From Halarchaeum grantii (GTDB lineage Archaea; Halobacteriota; Halobacteria; Halobacteriales; Halobacteriaceae), in contig NZ_BMPF01000008.1 of NCBI RefSeq assembly GCF_014647455.2, positions 1-64,000 on the forward strand: 64,000 nt of DNA, read 5' to 3'. Under the pieces are notes generated by a model. That model did no database searches. It worked only from the letters and a program-made list of their open reading frames with translations, and was not told the origin of the DNA. Below, in pieces: positions 8,400 to 16,518 of this stretch. Made by a program: the position numbers and the translations under genes. The first letter of the stretch is position 1, and each line of letters begins with the position of its first letter.

Positions 8400-9395
8400 A
8401 TGGACGAACGACCCCTCGGCAGCACCGGCATGGACGTCACGGAAGTCGGCCTCGGCACGTGGAACGTCGGCCCCGTCTGGGGCGACGTCACGGACGAGGC
8501 GGCCCGCGAGGCGATTCGGACGGCGCTCGACGCGGGGTCGAACTTCCTCGACACCGCGGAAGTGTACGGCGACGGGCGCGCCGAGCGCCTCATCGGCGAC
8601 GTCCTCGACGAACGGGATAGCGGCGACGAGCGCGTCTACGTGGCGACGAAGGCCGCACCGGACGCGGACGAACGGCACTCCGAGAGCGGCCTCCGTGAGT
8701 CCGTTCGCGGGTCACGCGAGCGCCTCGGCGTCGACACGCTCGACCTCGTCCAGCTCCACTGCCCGGAGACGGCGGCGTTCTACGAGCCGGAGACGTTCGC
8801 GGTCCTCGAGGATCTCAAGGCGGAGGGCGAAATCGCACACGCCGGCGTCTCCGTCGAGCGCGTCGAGGAGGCGCTGAAGGCCATCGAGTACGACGTCGTC
8901 GAGTCCGTCCAGATCATCTTCAACCCGCTCCGCCAGCGGCCCGCCGAGCGCTTCTTCGAGCGCGCGAAACGTGCGGACGTCGGCGTCATCGTGCGCGTCC
9001 CCCTCGCCTCCGGGCTGCTCGCGGACGCCTTCGACGGCGCCGAGGACTTCGAGGAGGACGACCACCGGCACGCGGCCGCGACCGAGGGCGTCGAGGCGGG
9101 CGTCGGCCGGAAGGGCGGCGAGACGTTCGCGGGCGCCCCCTTCGACGCCGGCCTCGCCGCCGTCGACGACATGCGACGCCTCGTCCCCGAGGAGGCGACG
9201 ATGGCGCAGTTCACACTCCGGTGGATCCTCGACCACGACGCGGTGTCGACCGTCATCCCGGGGAGCACGTCGTCCGAGCACGTCGCGCAGAACGTCGCAG
9301 CCGCCGACCTCGACCCGCTCAGTCACGAGACGCACGGCGCGGTCCGCGACGCCTATGAGGCGCACGTGAAGGAGTACGTCCACCACCGCTGGTAG
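8400..9395 (+). CDS. Aldo/keto reductase
   Basis: A 331-aa TIM-barrel oxidoreductase. The catalytic tetrad is complete: D51 and Y56 in L-D-T-A-E-V-Y-G, K84 in V-A-T-K-A, and H120 in V-Q-L-H-C-P. The C-terminal cofactor segment VIPGSTSSEHVAQN is present. It reduces aldehydes or ketones with NAD(P)H; the branch resembles YajO/general stress AKRs, and the substrate is unknown. The ATG at 8400 starts directly at the conserved R-P-L-G-S-T-G strand. It is divergent from the aldehyde dehydrogenase, so the pair may process the same aldehyde in opposite redox directions. Confidence 0.93.
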   Translation: MDERPLGSTGMDVTEVGLGTWNVGPVWGDVTDEAAREAIRTALDAGSNFLDTAEVYGDGRAERLIGDVLDERDSGDERVYVATKAAPDADERHSESGLRESVRGSRERLGVDTLDLVQLHCPETAAFYEPETFAVLEDLKAEGEIAHAGVSVERVEEALKAIEYDVVESVQIIFNPLRQRPAERFFERAKRADVGVIVRVPLASGLLADAFDGAEDFEEDDHRHAAATEGVEAGVGRKGGETFAGAPFDAGLAAVDDMRRLVPEEATMAQFTLRWILDHDAVSTVIPGSTSSEHVAQNVAAADLDPLSHETHGAVRDAYEAHVKEYVHHRW

Positions 9396-9438
9396 GCGCG
9401 GCCGAAGATTGAGGGGGCGCGCTCGCACACGTCCGCGT

Positions 9439-10320
9439 GTGTCCGCGCCCTCCACGCCGGACGACGACCGCGATGCGTCGTCAGACGACCACGACCCAGC
9501 ATCGCCCGCCGACCACACGCCGGAGTCGCGCCCGGACCCCTCGAGTTCCACTCACTCCCCGGATCCGCCCGACGGCCGGCTCTCGCGCGCGCTCGAGACA
9601 ACGCGACGCTCGCTCCCCCTCGCAGTCCTCCCCTTCCTCGCGTCCGTGCTCGCGCCCGCGAAGGTCGCGACCGTGCTCTCCTCGACGATGGACGCCGGCG
9701 TGACGTTCTCGTTCCCGTCCGGGCTGCCGACGCTCTGGTCGTTCGTGCAGGCGAACGGCATCACGCTCTCCGGCCCGGGCGGTCTCGCGCTCGCGACGTG
9801 GCTCCCGCTCGCCGCCGTCGGCCTGCTCGTCTCCGCCGTCCTCGAGGCGGCGTTCGTCGGCGGCATCTCGAACCGCGTCGACGGCGAGGACGCGTCGCTC
9901 GCGGCGAACGCACGGCGCTACGGGCCCCGGATGGTCGGCGTGAACCTCGTTCGGTTCGCCGTCGTCCTCGTGGCGCTCCCGTTCGCGCTCCTCGGTCCAC
10001 TCGTCCTCCTGCCCGTTCTCGTCCTCGGCTACCTCACCTACGGACTGCCGTTCGTCCTCGTCGTCGAGGACGTCGGTGTCGGCGCAGCGCTCTCCCGGTC
10101 GGTCTCCGACGCGGTCGCCGGCGGGGCGTACGCGCGGTTCGGCGTCGCGTACCTCCTCGCGATGCTCGTTCCGTCCTTCGTGCTGACGGTGGTGGTCTAC
10201 GGGTCGGGACTCCTCGGCGTCGTTCTCGGGGCGGCACTGGTCGCCGTGCCCGCCGTCTTCGTCGTCGCGTACGGCGTCCTCGTCTTCCGCGCACTCGCGT
10301 CGCCGAACGGGGCGCCGTGA
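9439..10320 (+). CDS. Multi-pass membrane protein (DUF4013-like), unknown function
   Basis: About 293 aa. The first roughly 55 residues are an Asp/Pro/Ser-rich disordered tail, followed by five or six hydrophobic helices: LPLAVLPFLASVL, LPLAAVGLLVSAVLEAAFVGG, FAVVLVALPFALLGPLVLLP, VLVVEDVGVG as an amphipathic segment, YLLAMLVPSFVLTVV and LGVVLGAALVAVPAVFVV. The segment VVEDVGVGAALSRSVSDAVAG is typical of haloarchaeal DUF4013-type proteins, in which a re-entrant helix is followed by an R-S-x3-A stretch. GTG at 9439 is preferred over the TTG at 9409 because the ten extra residues are Arg-rich. No function is implied by the neighbours. Confidence 0.75.
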   Translation: MSAPSTPDDDRDASSDDHDPASPADHTPESRPDPSSSTHSPDPPDGRLSRALETTRRSLPLAVLPFLASVLAPAKVATVLSSTMDAGVTFSFPSGLPTLWSFVQANGITLSGPGGLALATWLPLAAVGLLVSAVLEAAFVGGISNRVDGEDASLAANARRYGPRMVGVNLVRFAVVLVALPFALLGPLVLLPVLVLGYLTYGLPFVLVVEDVGVGAALSRSVSDAVAGGAYARFGVAYLLAMLVPSFVLTVVVYGSGLLGVVLGAALVAVPAVFVVAYGVLVFRALASPNGAP

Positions 10321-10392
10321 GTCACTGAGAGTATTCGACGATTGACGACCCATCTGTTCGACAAACTTTACTACACATCCAGTTAGCACACT

Positions 10393-10398
10393 TTTATA
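10393..10398 (+). promoter_or_regulatory. TATA box of pckA
   Basis: TTTATA lies about 26 bp upstream of the pckA ATG within an AT-rich stretch, the spacing expected for a leaderless haloarchaeal transcript. Confidence 0.6.
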
Positions 10399-10421
10399 CC
10401 CTATTTTCGCCATCTGTCTAC

Positions 10422-11933
10422 ATGATGCCACGGCAGACGTCGGCGACGGAGCAGTTTGTCGCCTCGCTCCCCGACCCGGAGCGGGCCGATAACGTGGTGT
10501 ACAACCCCACGACCGACGAGCTTCGGGCGTACTCCGAGCACCTCGAGACGACGACGGAGTTCGGCTCGCCGTCCTACGTCAGCGAGGACCGCTCGCGGAA
10601 GTCCGAGCAGACGAAGAACACGGTCGACGACGCGTTCGACGACGCCGACGAGGCGCTCGTCGCGGACGTCACCGACGCCGCGTCCGAGACCGACCTCGTC
10701 TGCGTCGACCGGCGGGTCGGACGCCACCCCGAGCACTCCTACGTCTGTCGCTACTACGTTCCCGAGGAGTACGGCCGCATCGCGCTCAGCCTCTGCAAGC
10801 TCCTCGAGCCCGCGCCCGAGGGCGCCGAGCCGGACTTCTACACCGTCCAGCTCCCCGACTGGGAGGAGACGGGTATTCGTGTTCTTCCCGACGCCGGCTA
10901 CACCGTCGTCGCGGGCAGCGACTACACGGGCGAGGCGAAGAAGTCCTTCCTCCGGCTCTTCATGCTCGAGGCGAAGCGCGCTGGCGGCCTCGGCCTGCAC
11001 GCCGGCAGCAAGCGCGTCACCCTCGAGACCGAGGACGGCGACCTCACGGACGTCGGCCAGCTCTTCCTCGGGCTCTCGGGCACCGGGAAGTCGACGCTCA
11101 CCGCACACGACCTCTGGCTCGACGAGCCCGAGGACGCGACGATGCTTCAGGACGACGTCTGCGCGCTCCTCCCGGACGGGAGCGTCGCCGGCAGCGAGGG
11201 CGAGGGTCTCTTCGTGAAGACGTACGGCCTCGACCCCGAGACCGAGCCCGCGATGTACGACGCCGTCACCGACGAGACGGCGGTCCTCGAGAACGTCGAC
11301 GTCGACGCGGACGGCACCGTCGACTTCGACAGCGACAAGTACACGACGAACGGCCGCGCGGTCATCGAGCGCGACCAGCTGTCCTCGGCGGGCGAGGAGA
11401 TCGACCTGCCGGGCGTCGACCAGATCTTCTTCATCACGCGCAACCCCGCGATGCCGCCGGTCGCGAAGCTCACCCCCGAGGAGGCCGCCGTCGCGTTCAT
11501 GCTCGGTGAGTCCGTCCAGACGAGCGCGGGCGACCCGAGCGCGGCCGGCGAGTCCATCCGCGTCGTCGGCACGAACCCGTTCATCGTCGGCTCCGAGGGC
11601 GAGGAGGGCAATCGCTTCCGCGACCTCATCGCGGACCTCGACGTGGACTGCTACGTCCTCAACACCGGCCGCGTCGGCACGCGCGACGTCGGCGTCGACG
11701 ACACCATCACGCTGCTGCGCGCGATCTCGCGCGGCAGCGTCTCGTGGACGCACGACGACGCCACCGACCTCACCGTCCCCCGCGACGTCCCCGGGATGGA
11801 CGTGAGCGAGTTCGACGTTGCCGCGAACCTCCCCGACCACGAGGCCGAGCTCTCGACCCTCCGCGCCGAGCGCGAAGCCTACCTCGAGCGCTTCGACGCC
11901 CTCGACGACGACATCACCGACGCGCGCTACTGA
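10422..11933 (+). CDS. pckA: Phosphoenolpyruvate carboxykinase (ATP)
   Basis: A 503-aa cytoplasmic enzyme that converts oxaloacetate plus ATP to phosphoenolpyruvate and CO2, the entry step of gluconeogenesis. The P-loop L-G-L-S-G-T-G-K-S-T-L lies near residues 215-225. The metal-site segment M-L-Q-D-D-V (about 240) replaces the bacterial GDDE-type sequence, and FFITRNPAMPPV is the C-terminal nucleotide and substrate region. The length is slightly below the bacterial ATP-type norm of about 530. Two consecutive ATG codons begin the frame; the first is leaderless relative to the TATA box. A T-run (CGTTTTTCC) about 23 bp after the stop could terminate transcription. Its position next to a sugar-catabolic cluster fits central-carbon control but they are separate units. 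Confidence 0.92.
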   Translation: MMPRQTSATEQFVASLPDPERADNVVYNPTTDELRAYSEHLETTTEFGSPSYVSEDRSRKSEQTKNTVDDAFDDADEALVADVTDAASETDLVCVDRRVGRHPEHSYVCRYYVPEEYGRIALSLCKLLEPAPEGAEPDFYTVQLPDWEETGIRVLPDAGYTVVAGSDYTGEAKKSFLRLFMLEAKRAGGLGLHAGSKRVTLETEDGDLTDVGQLFLGLSGTGKSTLTAHDLWLDEPEDATMLQDDVCALLPDGSVAGSEGEGLFVKTYGLDPETEPAMYDAVTDETAVLENVDVDADGTVDFDSDKYTTNGRAVIERDQLSSAGEEIDLPGVDQIFFITRNPAMPPVAKLTPEEAAVAFMLGESVQTSAGDPSAAGESIRVVGTNPFIVGSEGEEGNRFRDLIADLDVDCYVLNTGRVGTRDVGVDDTITLLRAISRGSVSWTHDDATDLTVPRDVPGMDVSEFDVAANLPDHEAELSTLRAEREAYLERFDALDDDITDARY

Positions 11934-12203
11934 CCCACCACTCGTCCCCCGCATTCCGTTTTTCCGGCCGTCTCCGAGTCACTTTCCCGCCAGCGACGCG
12001 GACCCCCGCGCTCGCGGGTCGGCCGCGACGTCTGACCGCGTTCCACAACGCACTTGTACGCGGGTGTCTTAGATGGTTGTAGATACTTCTTATTTTAAAT
12101 TGTGTCCTCAACTAGAGGTCACGATTCTATTCGGTGACGTCTCGGGCCGTTCGCGCGCGACGAGCGTGGGGCGGCGGTCAAGGCCGCCGCGTCCGCCGAC
12201 CGG
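11934..12203. other. Intergenic region between convergent genes
   Basis: These 270 bp lie between the 3' ends of pckA and the first SDR. They hold a T-run near 11958-11963 that is a likely archaeal terminator and an AT-rich patch at about 12075-12105 (CTTCTTATTTTAAATTG). I see no credible gene: the open frames crossing the region lack haloarchaeal composition. Confidence 0.5.
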
Positions 12204-12983
12204 TCAGCGGTTGTCGTACTTCCAGGAATCGATCGGGACCTGTCCGCCGTCGACGCGGAGCTCGTGGCCGTTGACGTAGTCGCTGGCGGGGGTGGCGAGG
12301 AAGGTGACGGCGTCGGCGATCTCTTCGGGTTGAGCGAACCGGTCGAACGGGTTGAGGTCGCGGATCTGCTCCTTCGTGCGCTCGGAGAACCCCTCGACCA
12401 TTCGGGTGTCGACCCAGCCGGGCGCGACGGCGTTCACGCGCACGCCTTCGCGCCCGAGTTCGAGCGCGAGGCTCTTCGTGAGGCCGAGGAGGCTGAACTT
12501 CCCGACGTCGTACTCGGGGCTCATCCCGACACCGTTCTTCGTGTGGATCGAGGTGATGTTGATGATCTTCCCGTAGCCCTGTTCGACCATGTCGTCGACG
12601 ACGGCGTCGGTGCAGTTGAGACTCCCCCAGAAATGGACGTCGAGGTTCAACTCGAAGCGACCGTTGTCCTCCCTCTCGAGGAACGGGCCCGCGTCGCCGA
12701 CGCCGGCGTTGTTGACGAGGACATCGATAGTCCCGACTTCGCCGGTCGCCTCCTCGACCATCGCCGTCACTTCGTCCTCCTCGGAGACGTCGGCGGTGAC
12801 GGCGACGGCGTCGCCGCCGGCCTCGCGTATCTCCTCGGCGGTCCGCTCGGCGGGATCCGCTTCCAGGTCGTTCACGACGACGGTCGCACCGTGCTCAGCC
12901 AACTGCGTCGCTATCGCGCGGCCGTTCCCACGGCCCGCGCCGGTCACGAGCGCCGTTCGGTCGCTGAGGTCTGTGTTCAGCAT
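12204..12983 (-). CDS. Short-chain dehydrogenase/reductase (classical SDR)
   Basis: A 259-aa Rossmann enzyme. It has the cofactor motif T-G-A-G-R-G-N-G near residues 13-20 (the usual G-I-G is G-N-G), the N-N-A-G motif, the catalytic Ser in I-T-S-I-H, and Y-D-V-G-K containing the Tyr/Lys pair. The C-terminal V-N-G-H-E-L-R-V-D-G-G is typical. It oxidises or reduces a sugar, sugar acid or polyol alcohol group. The start at 12983 puts the Rossmann strand at the usual distance and lies about 28 bp from a TTAAATA box on this strand, giving a leaderless mRNA. Upstream lie two inverted 17-bp sites and a palindrome, so it is probably the main target of the adjacent IclR-type regulator. Confidence 0.92.
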   Translation of the reverse strand: MLNTDLSDRTALVTGAGRGNGRAIATQLAEHGATVVVNDLEADPAERTAEEIREAGGDAVAVTADVSEEDEVTAMVEEATGEVGTIDVLVNNAGVGDAGPFLEREDNGRFELNLDVHFWGSLNCTDAVVDDMVEQGYGKIINITSIHTKNGVGMSPEYDVGKFSLLGLTKSLALELGREGVRVNAVAPGWVDTRMVEGFSERTKEQIRDLNPFDRFAQPEEIADAVTFLATPASDYVNGHELRVDGGQVPIDSWKYDNR

Positions 12984-13007
12984 GCACGCACACCCTCGTC
13001 TCCTCAC

Positions 13008-13014
13008 TATTTAA
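13008..13014 (-). promoter_or_regulatory. TATA box of the first SDR gene
   Basis: TTAAATA on the minus strand is centred about 28 bp upstream of the ATG at 12983, matching leaderless haloarchaeal spacing. The 17-bp site at 13023-13039 begins nine bases upstream of it. Confidence 0.6.
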
Positions 13015-13022
13015 TCGTGTAG

Positions 13023-13039
13023 GTTTAGCGATGGCGAAC
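13023..13039 (-). promoter_or_regulatory. Putative IclR-type operator, site A
   Basis: On the minus strand this reads GTTCGCCATCGCTAAAC. It matches site B (13129-13145, plus strand) at 16 of 17 positions in inverted orientation, and ends in GTT/AAC. It abuts the TATA region of the SDR promoter, a position used by archaeal activators. Confidence 0.5.
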
Positions 13040-13096
13040 GGACGCCGCTCCCAGACGGCCCGACCGGACCGGTTCGTCTCCCGTCTCACTCGGGGA

Positions 13097-13116
13097 TTAC
13101 ACGCATAACCGTGTAA
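13097..13116. promoter_or_regulatory. 20-bp interrupted palindrome
   Basis: TTACACG-CATAAC-CGTGTAA has perfect 7-bp arms around six bases. It lies between sites A and B in the control region of the SDR. A further CGTGTA half-site occurs at about 13016-13021 beside the TATA box. It is probably an operator for a second, dimeric regulator. Confidence 0.5.
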
Positions 13117-13128
13117 ACAGCCGACTGG

Positions 13129-13145
13129 GTTCGGCATCGCTAAAC
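13129..13145 (+). promoter_or_regulatory. Putative IclR-type operator, site B
   Basis: GTTCGGCATCGCTAAAC, followed by GCG, is the inverted partner of site A. The centres are 106 bp apart, about ten helical turns. It lies just downstream of the IclR gene's stop codon. Confidence 0.5.
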
Positions 13146-13159
13146 GCGAACCCGTGCCC

Positions 13160-13888
13160 TCAGTCCGTCTCCTCGATGGCGATCTCGATCCGCTTCACCG
13201 TGCTCAACAGCAGCCCCGTGACGTCTTCCTCGAGTCGGCGGCCGGTCAGGTGGCGGGCGTCGCCGGACACCTCGACGACGAGCGTGGGATCGGTGTCCGC
13301 GTCCACGACGGTCGCGACCCCCCGGAAGTTCTCGCCGTGTTCGGCCTTGCCAAACAAAATGCCGTTCTCGCGCGCCCGCGACACCGACTCCTCGACGGCC
13401 GCCGCATCCGGGACGTCCTCGATCAGCGCCGACACGTCGTCGTCGTCCCACCGGGAGAGCGCCACACACCCCGCGACCGTCTCGTGAATCGGGAAGCGGT
13501 CGCCGATGTCGAACCACCGGTCGGCGCGGTTCCCGTACGCGAGCGCACAGACCGTGTGTTCGTCCTCGATGGCGAGCAAACTCACGGATTCACCCGTCGC
13601 CGCCTGTAGTTCGGTGAGTTCGTCCTCGATAGCGGCGAGGGCAGGGACGCGCTCGCGCGCCCGTCGACCGAGGGCGAGAAAGCGCATTCCGAGCGTGTAC
13701 TCCCCGTCGCTTCGGGTGACGTACCCCATCGCCTCGAGCGTCGAGAGGTGGTTGTACGCCGTCGCCTTCGAGACGTCGACGCGGTCGGCGAGCGCGGTGA
13801 CACCGAGCGTACCGGCGTGCTCTAACTCCTCGAGAATCGCGAACGACCGCCGTGTCGCCTTCACCGGGTGTCGTGGGTCGCGTGCCAT
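13160..13888 (-). CDS. IclR-family transcriptional regulator
   Basis: A 242-aa protein. The N-terminal winged helix (about residues 14-75) contains the helix-turn-helix LADRVDVSKATAYNHL and the wing GYVTRSDGEYTLG. The C-terminal effector-binding GAF-like domain (about 85-240) has ESVSLLAIEDEHTV and the small-molecule pocket region IHETVAGCVAL. Haloarchaeal IclR proteins such as XacR control pentose and other sugar catabolic genes. The ATG at 13888 is preferred over 13912 because it starts at the family's basic arm. It is divergent from the sorbitol-dehydrogenase-like gene and tandem with the SDR, with similar 17-bp sites on both sides, so it is the likely local regulator responding to a sugar-derived effector. 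Confidence 0.93.
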   Translation of the reverse strand: MARDPRHPVKATRRSFAILEELEHAGTLGVTALADRVDVSKATAYNHLSTLEAMGYVTRSDGEYTLGMRFLALGRRARERVPALAAIEDELTELQAATGESVSLLAIEDEHTVCALAYGNRADRWFDIGDRFPIHETVAGCVALSRWDDDDVSALIEDVPDAAAVEESVSRARENGILFGKAEHGENFRGVATVVDADTDPTLVVEVSGDARHLTGRRLEEDVTGLLLSTVKRIEIAIEETD

Positions 13889-13920
13889 GGTCCCCTGTTG
13901 GCGAGCGTGCACCTAAATCT

Positions 13921-13937
13921 GTTCACCGATACAAAAC
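13921..13937 (+). promoter_or_regulatory. Putative IclR-type operator, site C
   Basis: GTTCACCGATACAAAAC, followed by GCG, keeps the GTTC...AAAC ends and spacing of sites A and B (about 11 of 17 identical to A). It lies in the divergent promoter between the IclR gene and the dehydrogenase at 14007. The match is weaker than A to B. Confidence 0.35.
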
Positions 13938-13945
13938 GCGTTCGA

Positions 13946-13961
13946 CGGGGTCGCGACCCCG
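13946..13961. promoter_or_regulatory. 16-bp perfect palindrome in the divergent promoter
   Basis: CGGGGTCGCGACCCCG is a perfect palindrome about 10 bp upstream of the ATATTTAC TATA-like element at 13973-13980 that serves the dehydrogenase gene. It may be an operator, but high GC makes such palindromes more likely by chance. Confidence 0.35.
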
Positions 13962-14006
13962 GATGGCCGAAGATATTTACGGACCCTCGCTAGTCGGTCA
14001 CGTACA

Positions 14007-15047
14007 ATGAGGAGCGTCCTCCTGACGGACACGAACACCTTCGAGCACGTCACTCGCGAACGCCCCGACCCCGACCCGGACGAAGCGCTCGTCCGCGTCA
14101 CGGACGTCGGCATCTGCGGGTCGGACGTCCACTACTACGAACACGGTCGGATCGGCGACCACGTCGTCGAAGACCCCCTCGTCCTCGGCCACGAGAGCGC
14201 GGGCGTCGTCGACGCCGTCGGCGCCGACGTCGAGGGCCTCACGGCGGGTGATCGCGTCGCCATCGAACCGGGTGTCCCCTGCCGGCGCTGTCGGTTCTGC
14301 ACGCGCGGCGACTACCACCTCTGCCCGGACGTGTCGTTCATGGCGACGCCGCCGGTCGACGGCGCGTTCGCCGAGTACGTCGCGTGGCCGGCCGACTACT
14401 GCCATCCGCTCCCCGAGTCGGTGTCGACACGCGAGGGCGCGCTCTGCGAACCCCTCAGCGTCGCCCTCCACGCCGCGGAGCGCGGGGATGTCGGCGTCGG
14501 CGACACCGTTCTCGTCACGGGCGCCGGCCCGATCGGCCTGCTCGTCGCCGAAGCCGTCCGCGCCGCCGGCGCGACGGACGTCGTCGTCACCGACGTCGTC
14601 CCGGAGAAACTCGCCCGCGCGGAGGCGCGCGGCGCCGACGCCACGGTGAACGTCGCCGAGGAGGACCTCGAAGCGCGCGTCCGAACGTACACCGACGGCG
14701 ACGGCGTGGACGTCGCCATCGAGGCGTCCGGCGCCGAACCCGCCGTCGCTGCCCTCCCGGACGTCGTCCGCCGCGGCGGGACGGCCGTCCTCGTCGGCCT
14801 CCCCACGGTCGAGGAGGTGCCGTTCGACGTCCACGCGGTCATCGACGGCGAACTCGACGTCCACGGGTCGTTCCGCTTCGAGAACACCTACCCGGACGCC
14901 GTCTCCCTGCTCGCCGACGGCGCCGTCGACGTCGCCGGTATCGTCGACTTCACCGAACCGCTCGACCGCCTCGACACCGCGTTCGAGCGCGCGCAGGACC
15001 CGACGACGGTGAAGGGGATGGTTCGCGTCGCCGACGTGGGGGACTGA
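14007..15047 (+). CDS. Zinc-dependent sorbitol/xylitol dehydrogenase-like MDR enzyme
   Basis: A 346-aa medium-chain dehydrogenase. The catalytic zinc ligands are Cys in G-I-C-G-S-D and His-Glu in L-G-H-E-S-A-G. The four-Cys structural zinc loop is C-R-R-C-R-F-C followed by C near residue 110, and the Rossmann motif V-T-G-A-G-P-I-G-L lies near 171-179. The overall pattern is closest to sorbitol/xylitol/L-idonate dehydrogenases, which oxidise a polyol to a ketose with NAD+. It leads the kinase gene by one base, so the two are surely cotranscribed. The TATA-like ATATTTAC about 31 bp upstream predicts a very short leader. The likely role is to supply the ketose phosphorylated by the next gene product; the substrate is inferred. 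Confidence 0.9.
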   Translation: MRSVLLTDTNTFEHVTRERPDPDPDEALVRVTDVGICGSDVHYYEHGRIGDHVVEDPLVLGHESAGVVDAVGADVEGLTAGDRVAIEPGVPCRRCRFCTRGDYHLCPDVSFMATPPVDGAFAEYVAWPADYCHPLPESVSTREGALCEPLSVALHAAERGDVGVGDTVLVTGAGPIGLLVAEAVRAAGATDVVVTDVVPEKLARAEARGADATVNVAEEDLEARVRTYTDGDGVDVAIEASGAEPAVAALPDVVRRGGTAVLVGLPTVEEVPFDVHAVIDGELDVHGSFRFENTYPDAVSLLADGAVDVAGIVDFTEPLDRLDTAFERAQDPTTVKGMVRVADVGD

Positions 15048-15048
15048 G

Positions 15049-16518
15049 ATGCGGCACGTCGCAGTCGACATCGGCGCGAACGGCGGAACGGTCTACGCTG
15101 GCGGGCGGGACGGCGACGCGTTCGCCGTTGAGGAGGTCGCGCGCTTCGACAACCGGCCGGTCGAACGGGACGGCCGGCACGTCTGGGACGTCGAGGGCCT
15201 CCTCGCGGACGTCCGTGCCGGCGTTCGGGCGGCCCGCGAGACGGGGCCCGTCGACACCGTCGGCATCGACACGTGGGGGCTCGACTTCGGGCTGCTCCGG
15301 GATGGCGACCTCCTGCGGGCGCCCTACGCCTATCGCGACCCTGCGGTGTCGTCGACACGAGACGCGATACTGGAGTGCGTCGAACCCCGGATGCTCTTCG
15401 AGAGCACCGGTATCAACCACTGGAACACGCCGAACACGCTCTGGCAGTACCACTACTTGGCCCGCGAGGAGCGCGACCTGCTCGAGCGCGCCGACCGCCT
15501 GCTCATGATGCCCCAGTTGCTCACCTACCTGCTCGGTGGCGCCCCCGTCGTCGAGGAGACCGTGGCGTCGACGACGCAGATGTTCGACCCCGTCTCGCGG
15601 GCGTGGACGGGTGGCCTCCTCGAAACGCTCGGCCTCCCGACCGACCTCCTGCCGCCGGTCGAGCCTGCGGGGACGCGCGTCGGCACGTACGACCCCGTCG
15701 AGCCGTGGGCGGACCCGCCGGCCCTCGTGTTGCCCGCGAGCCACGACACGGCGGCGGCCGTGGCCGGCCTCCCCCTTACGGACGAGTCGCGCGCCTTCCT
15801 CAACACGGGGACGTGGTTCCTCGGCGGCGTCGAGCTCGAGACGCCGGACCGCTCCCAGCGCGCGTTCGCGGGCGGCATCTCGAACGAACTCGGCGTCGAC
15901 GGCACGGTTCGCTTCCTCCGGAACGTCACGGGGTTCTTCCTCCTCGAGGAGTGTCGGGTGGCGTGGCGCGAACGGGGCGAGCCCGTGGACTACGAGACGC
16001 TCCTCGACGCGGCGCGCGAGGCGGAGGCGTTCGGGCCGCTCGTCGACCCGGACGCGGACGCCTTCGACATCACGGGGTCGATGCCGGCGCAGTTGCGTTC
16101 GTACTGCGAGGCGACCGGTCAGCCGGTCCCCGACGACCGGGGCGAGCTCGTCCGGTGCGTCGTCGAGAGCCTCGTGGCGAAGACGGCGGTGACGCTGGAG
16201 GACGTGTTCGAGACGGCGGAGGTCGACCCCGACGCCGTCCACGTCGGTGGCGGCGGCGTGGAGAACGAGCTGTTCTGCCGGATGCTCGCCGACGCCCTCG
16301 ACCGGCGCGTGGAAGCGGGGCCGGTCGAAGCGACCGCCATCGGGAACCTGCTGACGCAGGCGATGGCGGCCGACACCGTCGACTCACTCGATTCCGGGCG
16401 GCGTCTGGTCGCGGACTCCGTCGCGGTGACGACGTACGAGCCGACGGCCGACGGGGCGTGGGCGGACGCGCTCGAGCAGATGCGACGACTCGAGGGCGAC
16501 GCTCAGCGGACGGTGTAG
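15049..16518 (+). CDS. Rhamnulokinase-like FGGY carbohydrate kinase
   Basis: A 489-aa ASKHA-fold kinase. Phosphate loop 1 is D-I-G-A-N-G-G, the catalytic region is G-I-D-T-W-G-L-D-F, phosphate loop 2 is N-T-G-T-W-F-L-G-G, and the adenosine loop is G-G-G-G-V-E-N-E-L. The segments RFDNRPV, YRDPAVSSTRD and PASHDTAAAV follow E. coli RhaB closely, so the expected reaction is L-rhamnulose (or the related ketose L-fuculose or D-ribulose) to its 1-phosphate. It begins one base after the stop of the polyol-dehydrogenase-like gene. Together with the class II aldolase at 22941 it forms a ketose-1-phosphate route. The 3' end overlaps the convergent SDR gene by 16 bp. Confidence 0.88.
   Translation: MRHVAVDIGANGGTVYAGGRDGDAFAVEEVARFDNRPVERDGRHVWDVEGLLADVRAGVRAARETGPVDTVGIDTWGLDFGLLRDGDLLRAPYAYRDPAVSSTRDAILECVEPRMLFESTGINHWNTPNTLWQYHYLAREERDLLERADRLLMMPQLLTYLLGGAPVVEETVASTTQMFDPVSRAWTGGLLETLGLPTDLLPPVEPAGTRVGTYDPVEPWADPPALVLPASHDTAAAVAGLPLTDESRAFLNTGTWFLGGVELETPDRSQRAFAGGISNELGVDGTVRFLRNVTGFFLLEECRVAWRERGEPVDYETLLDAAREAEAFGPLVDPDADAFDITGSMPAQLRSYCEATGQPVPDDRGELVRCVVESLVAKTAVTLEDVFETAEVDPDAVHVGGGGVENELFCRMLADALDRRVEAGPVEATAIGNLLTQAMAADTVDSLDSGRRLVADSVAVTTYEPTADGAWADALEQMRRLEGDAQRTV

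Noticed and set aside
12073-12279. A plus-strand frame crossing the pckA/SDR intergenic region
   Set aside because: It enters the 3' end of the SDR gene antisense, has no family-like features and no promoter of its own that would be needed between convergent genes.
13946-13961. GC-rich 16-bp palindrome considered as the main IclR operator
   Set aside because: It is kept as a low-confidence feature only, because the A/B/C sites recur at several promoters whereas this palindrome occurs once and GC-rich palindromes are frequent here.
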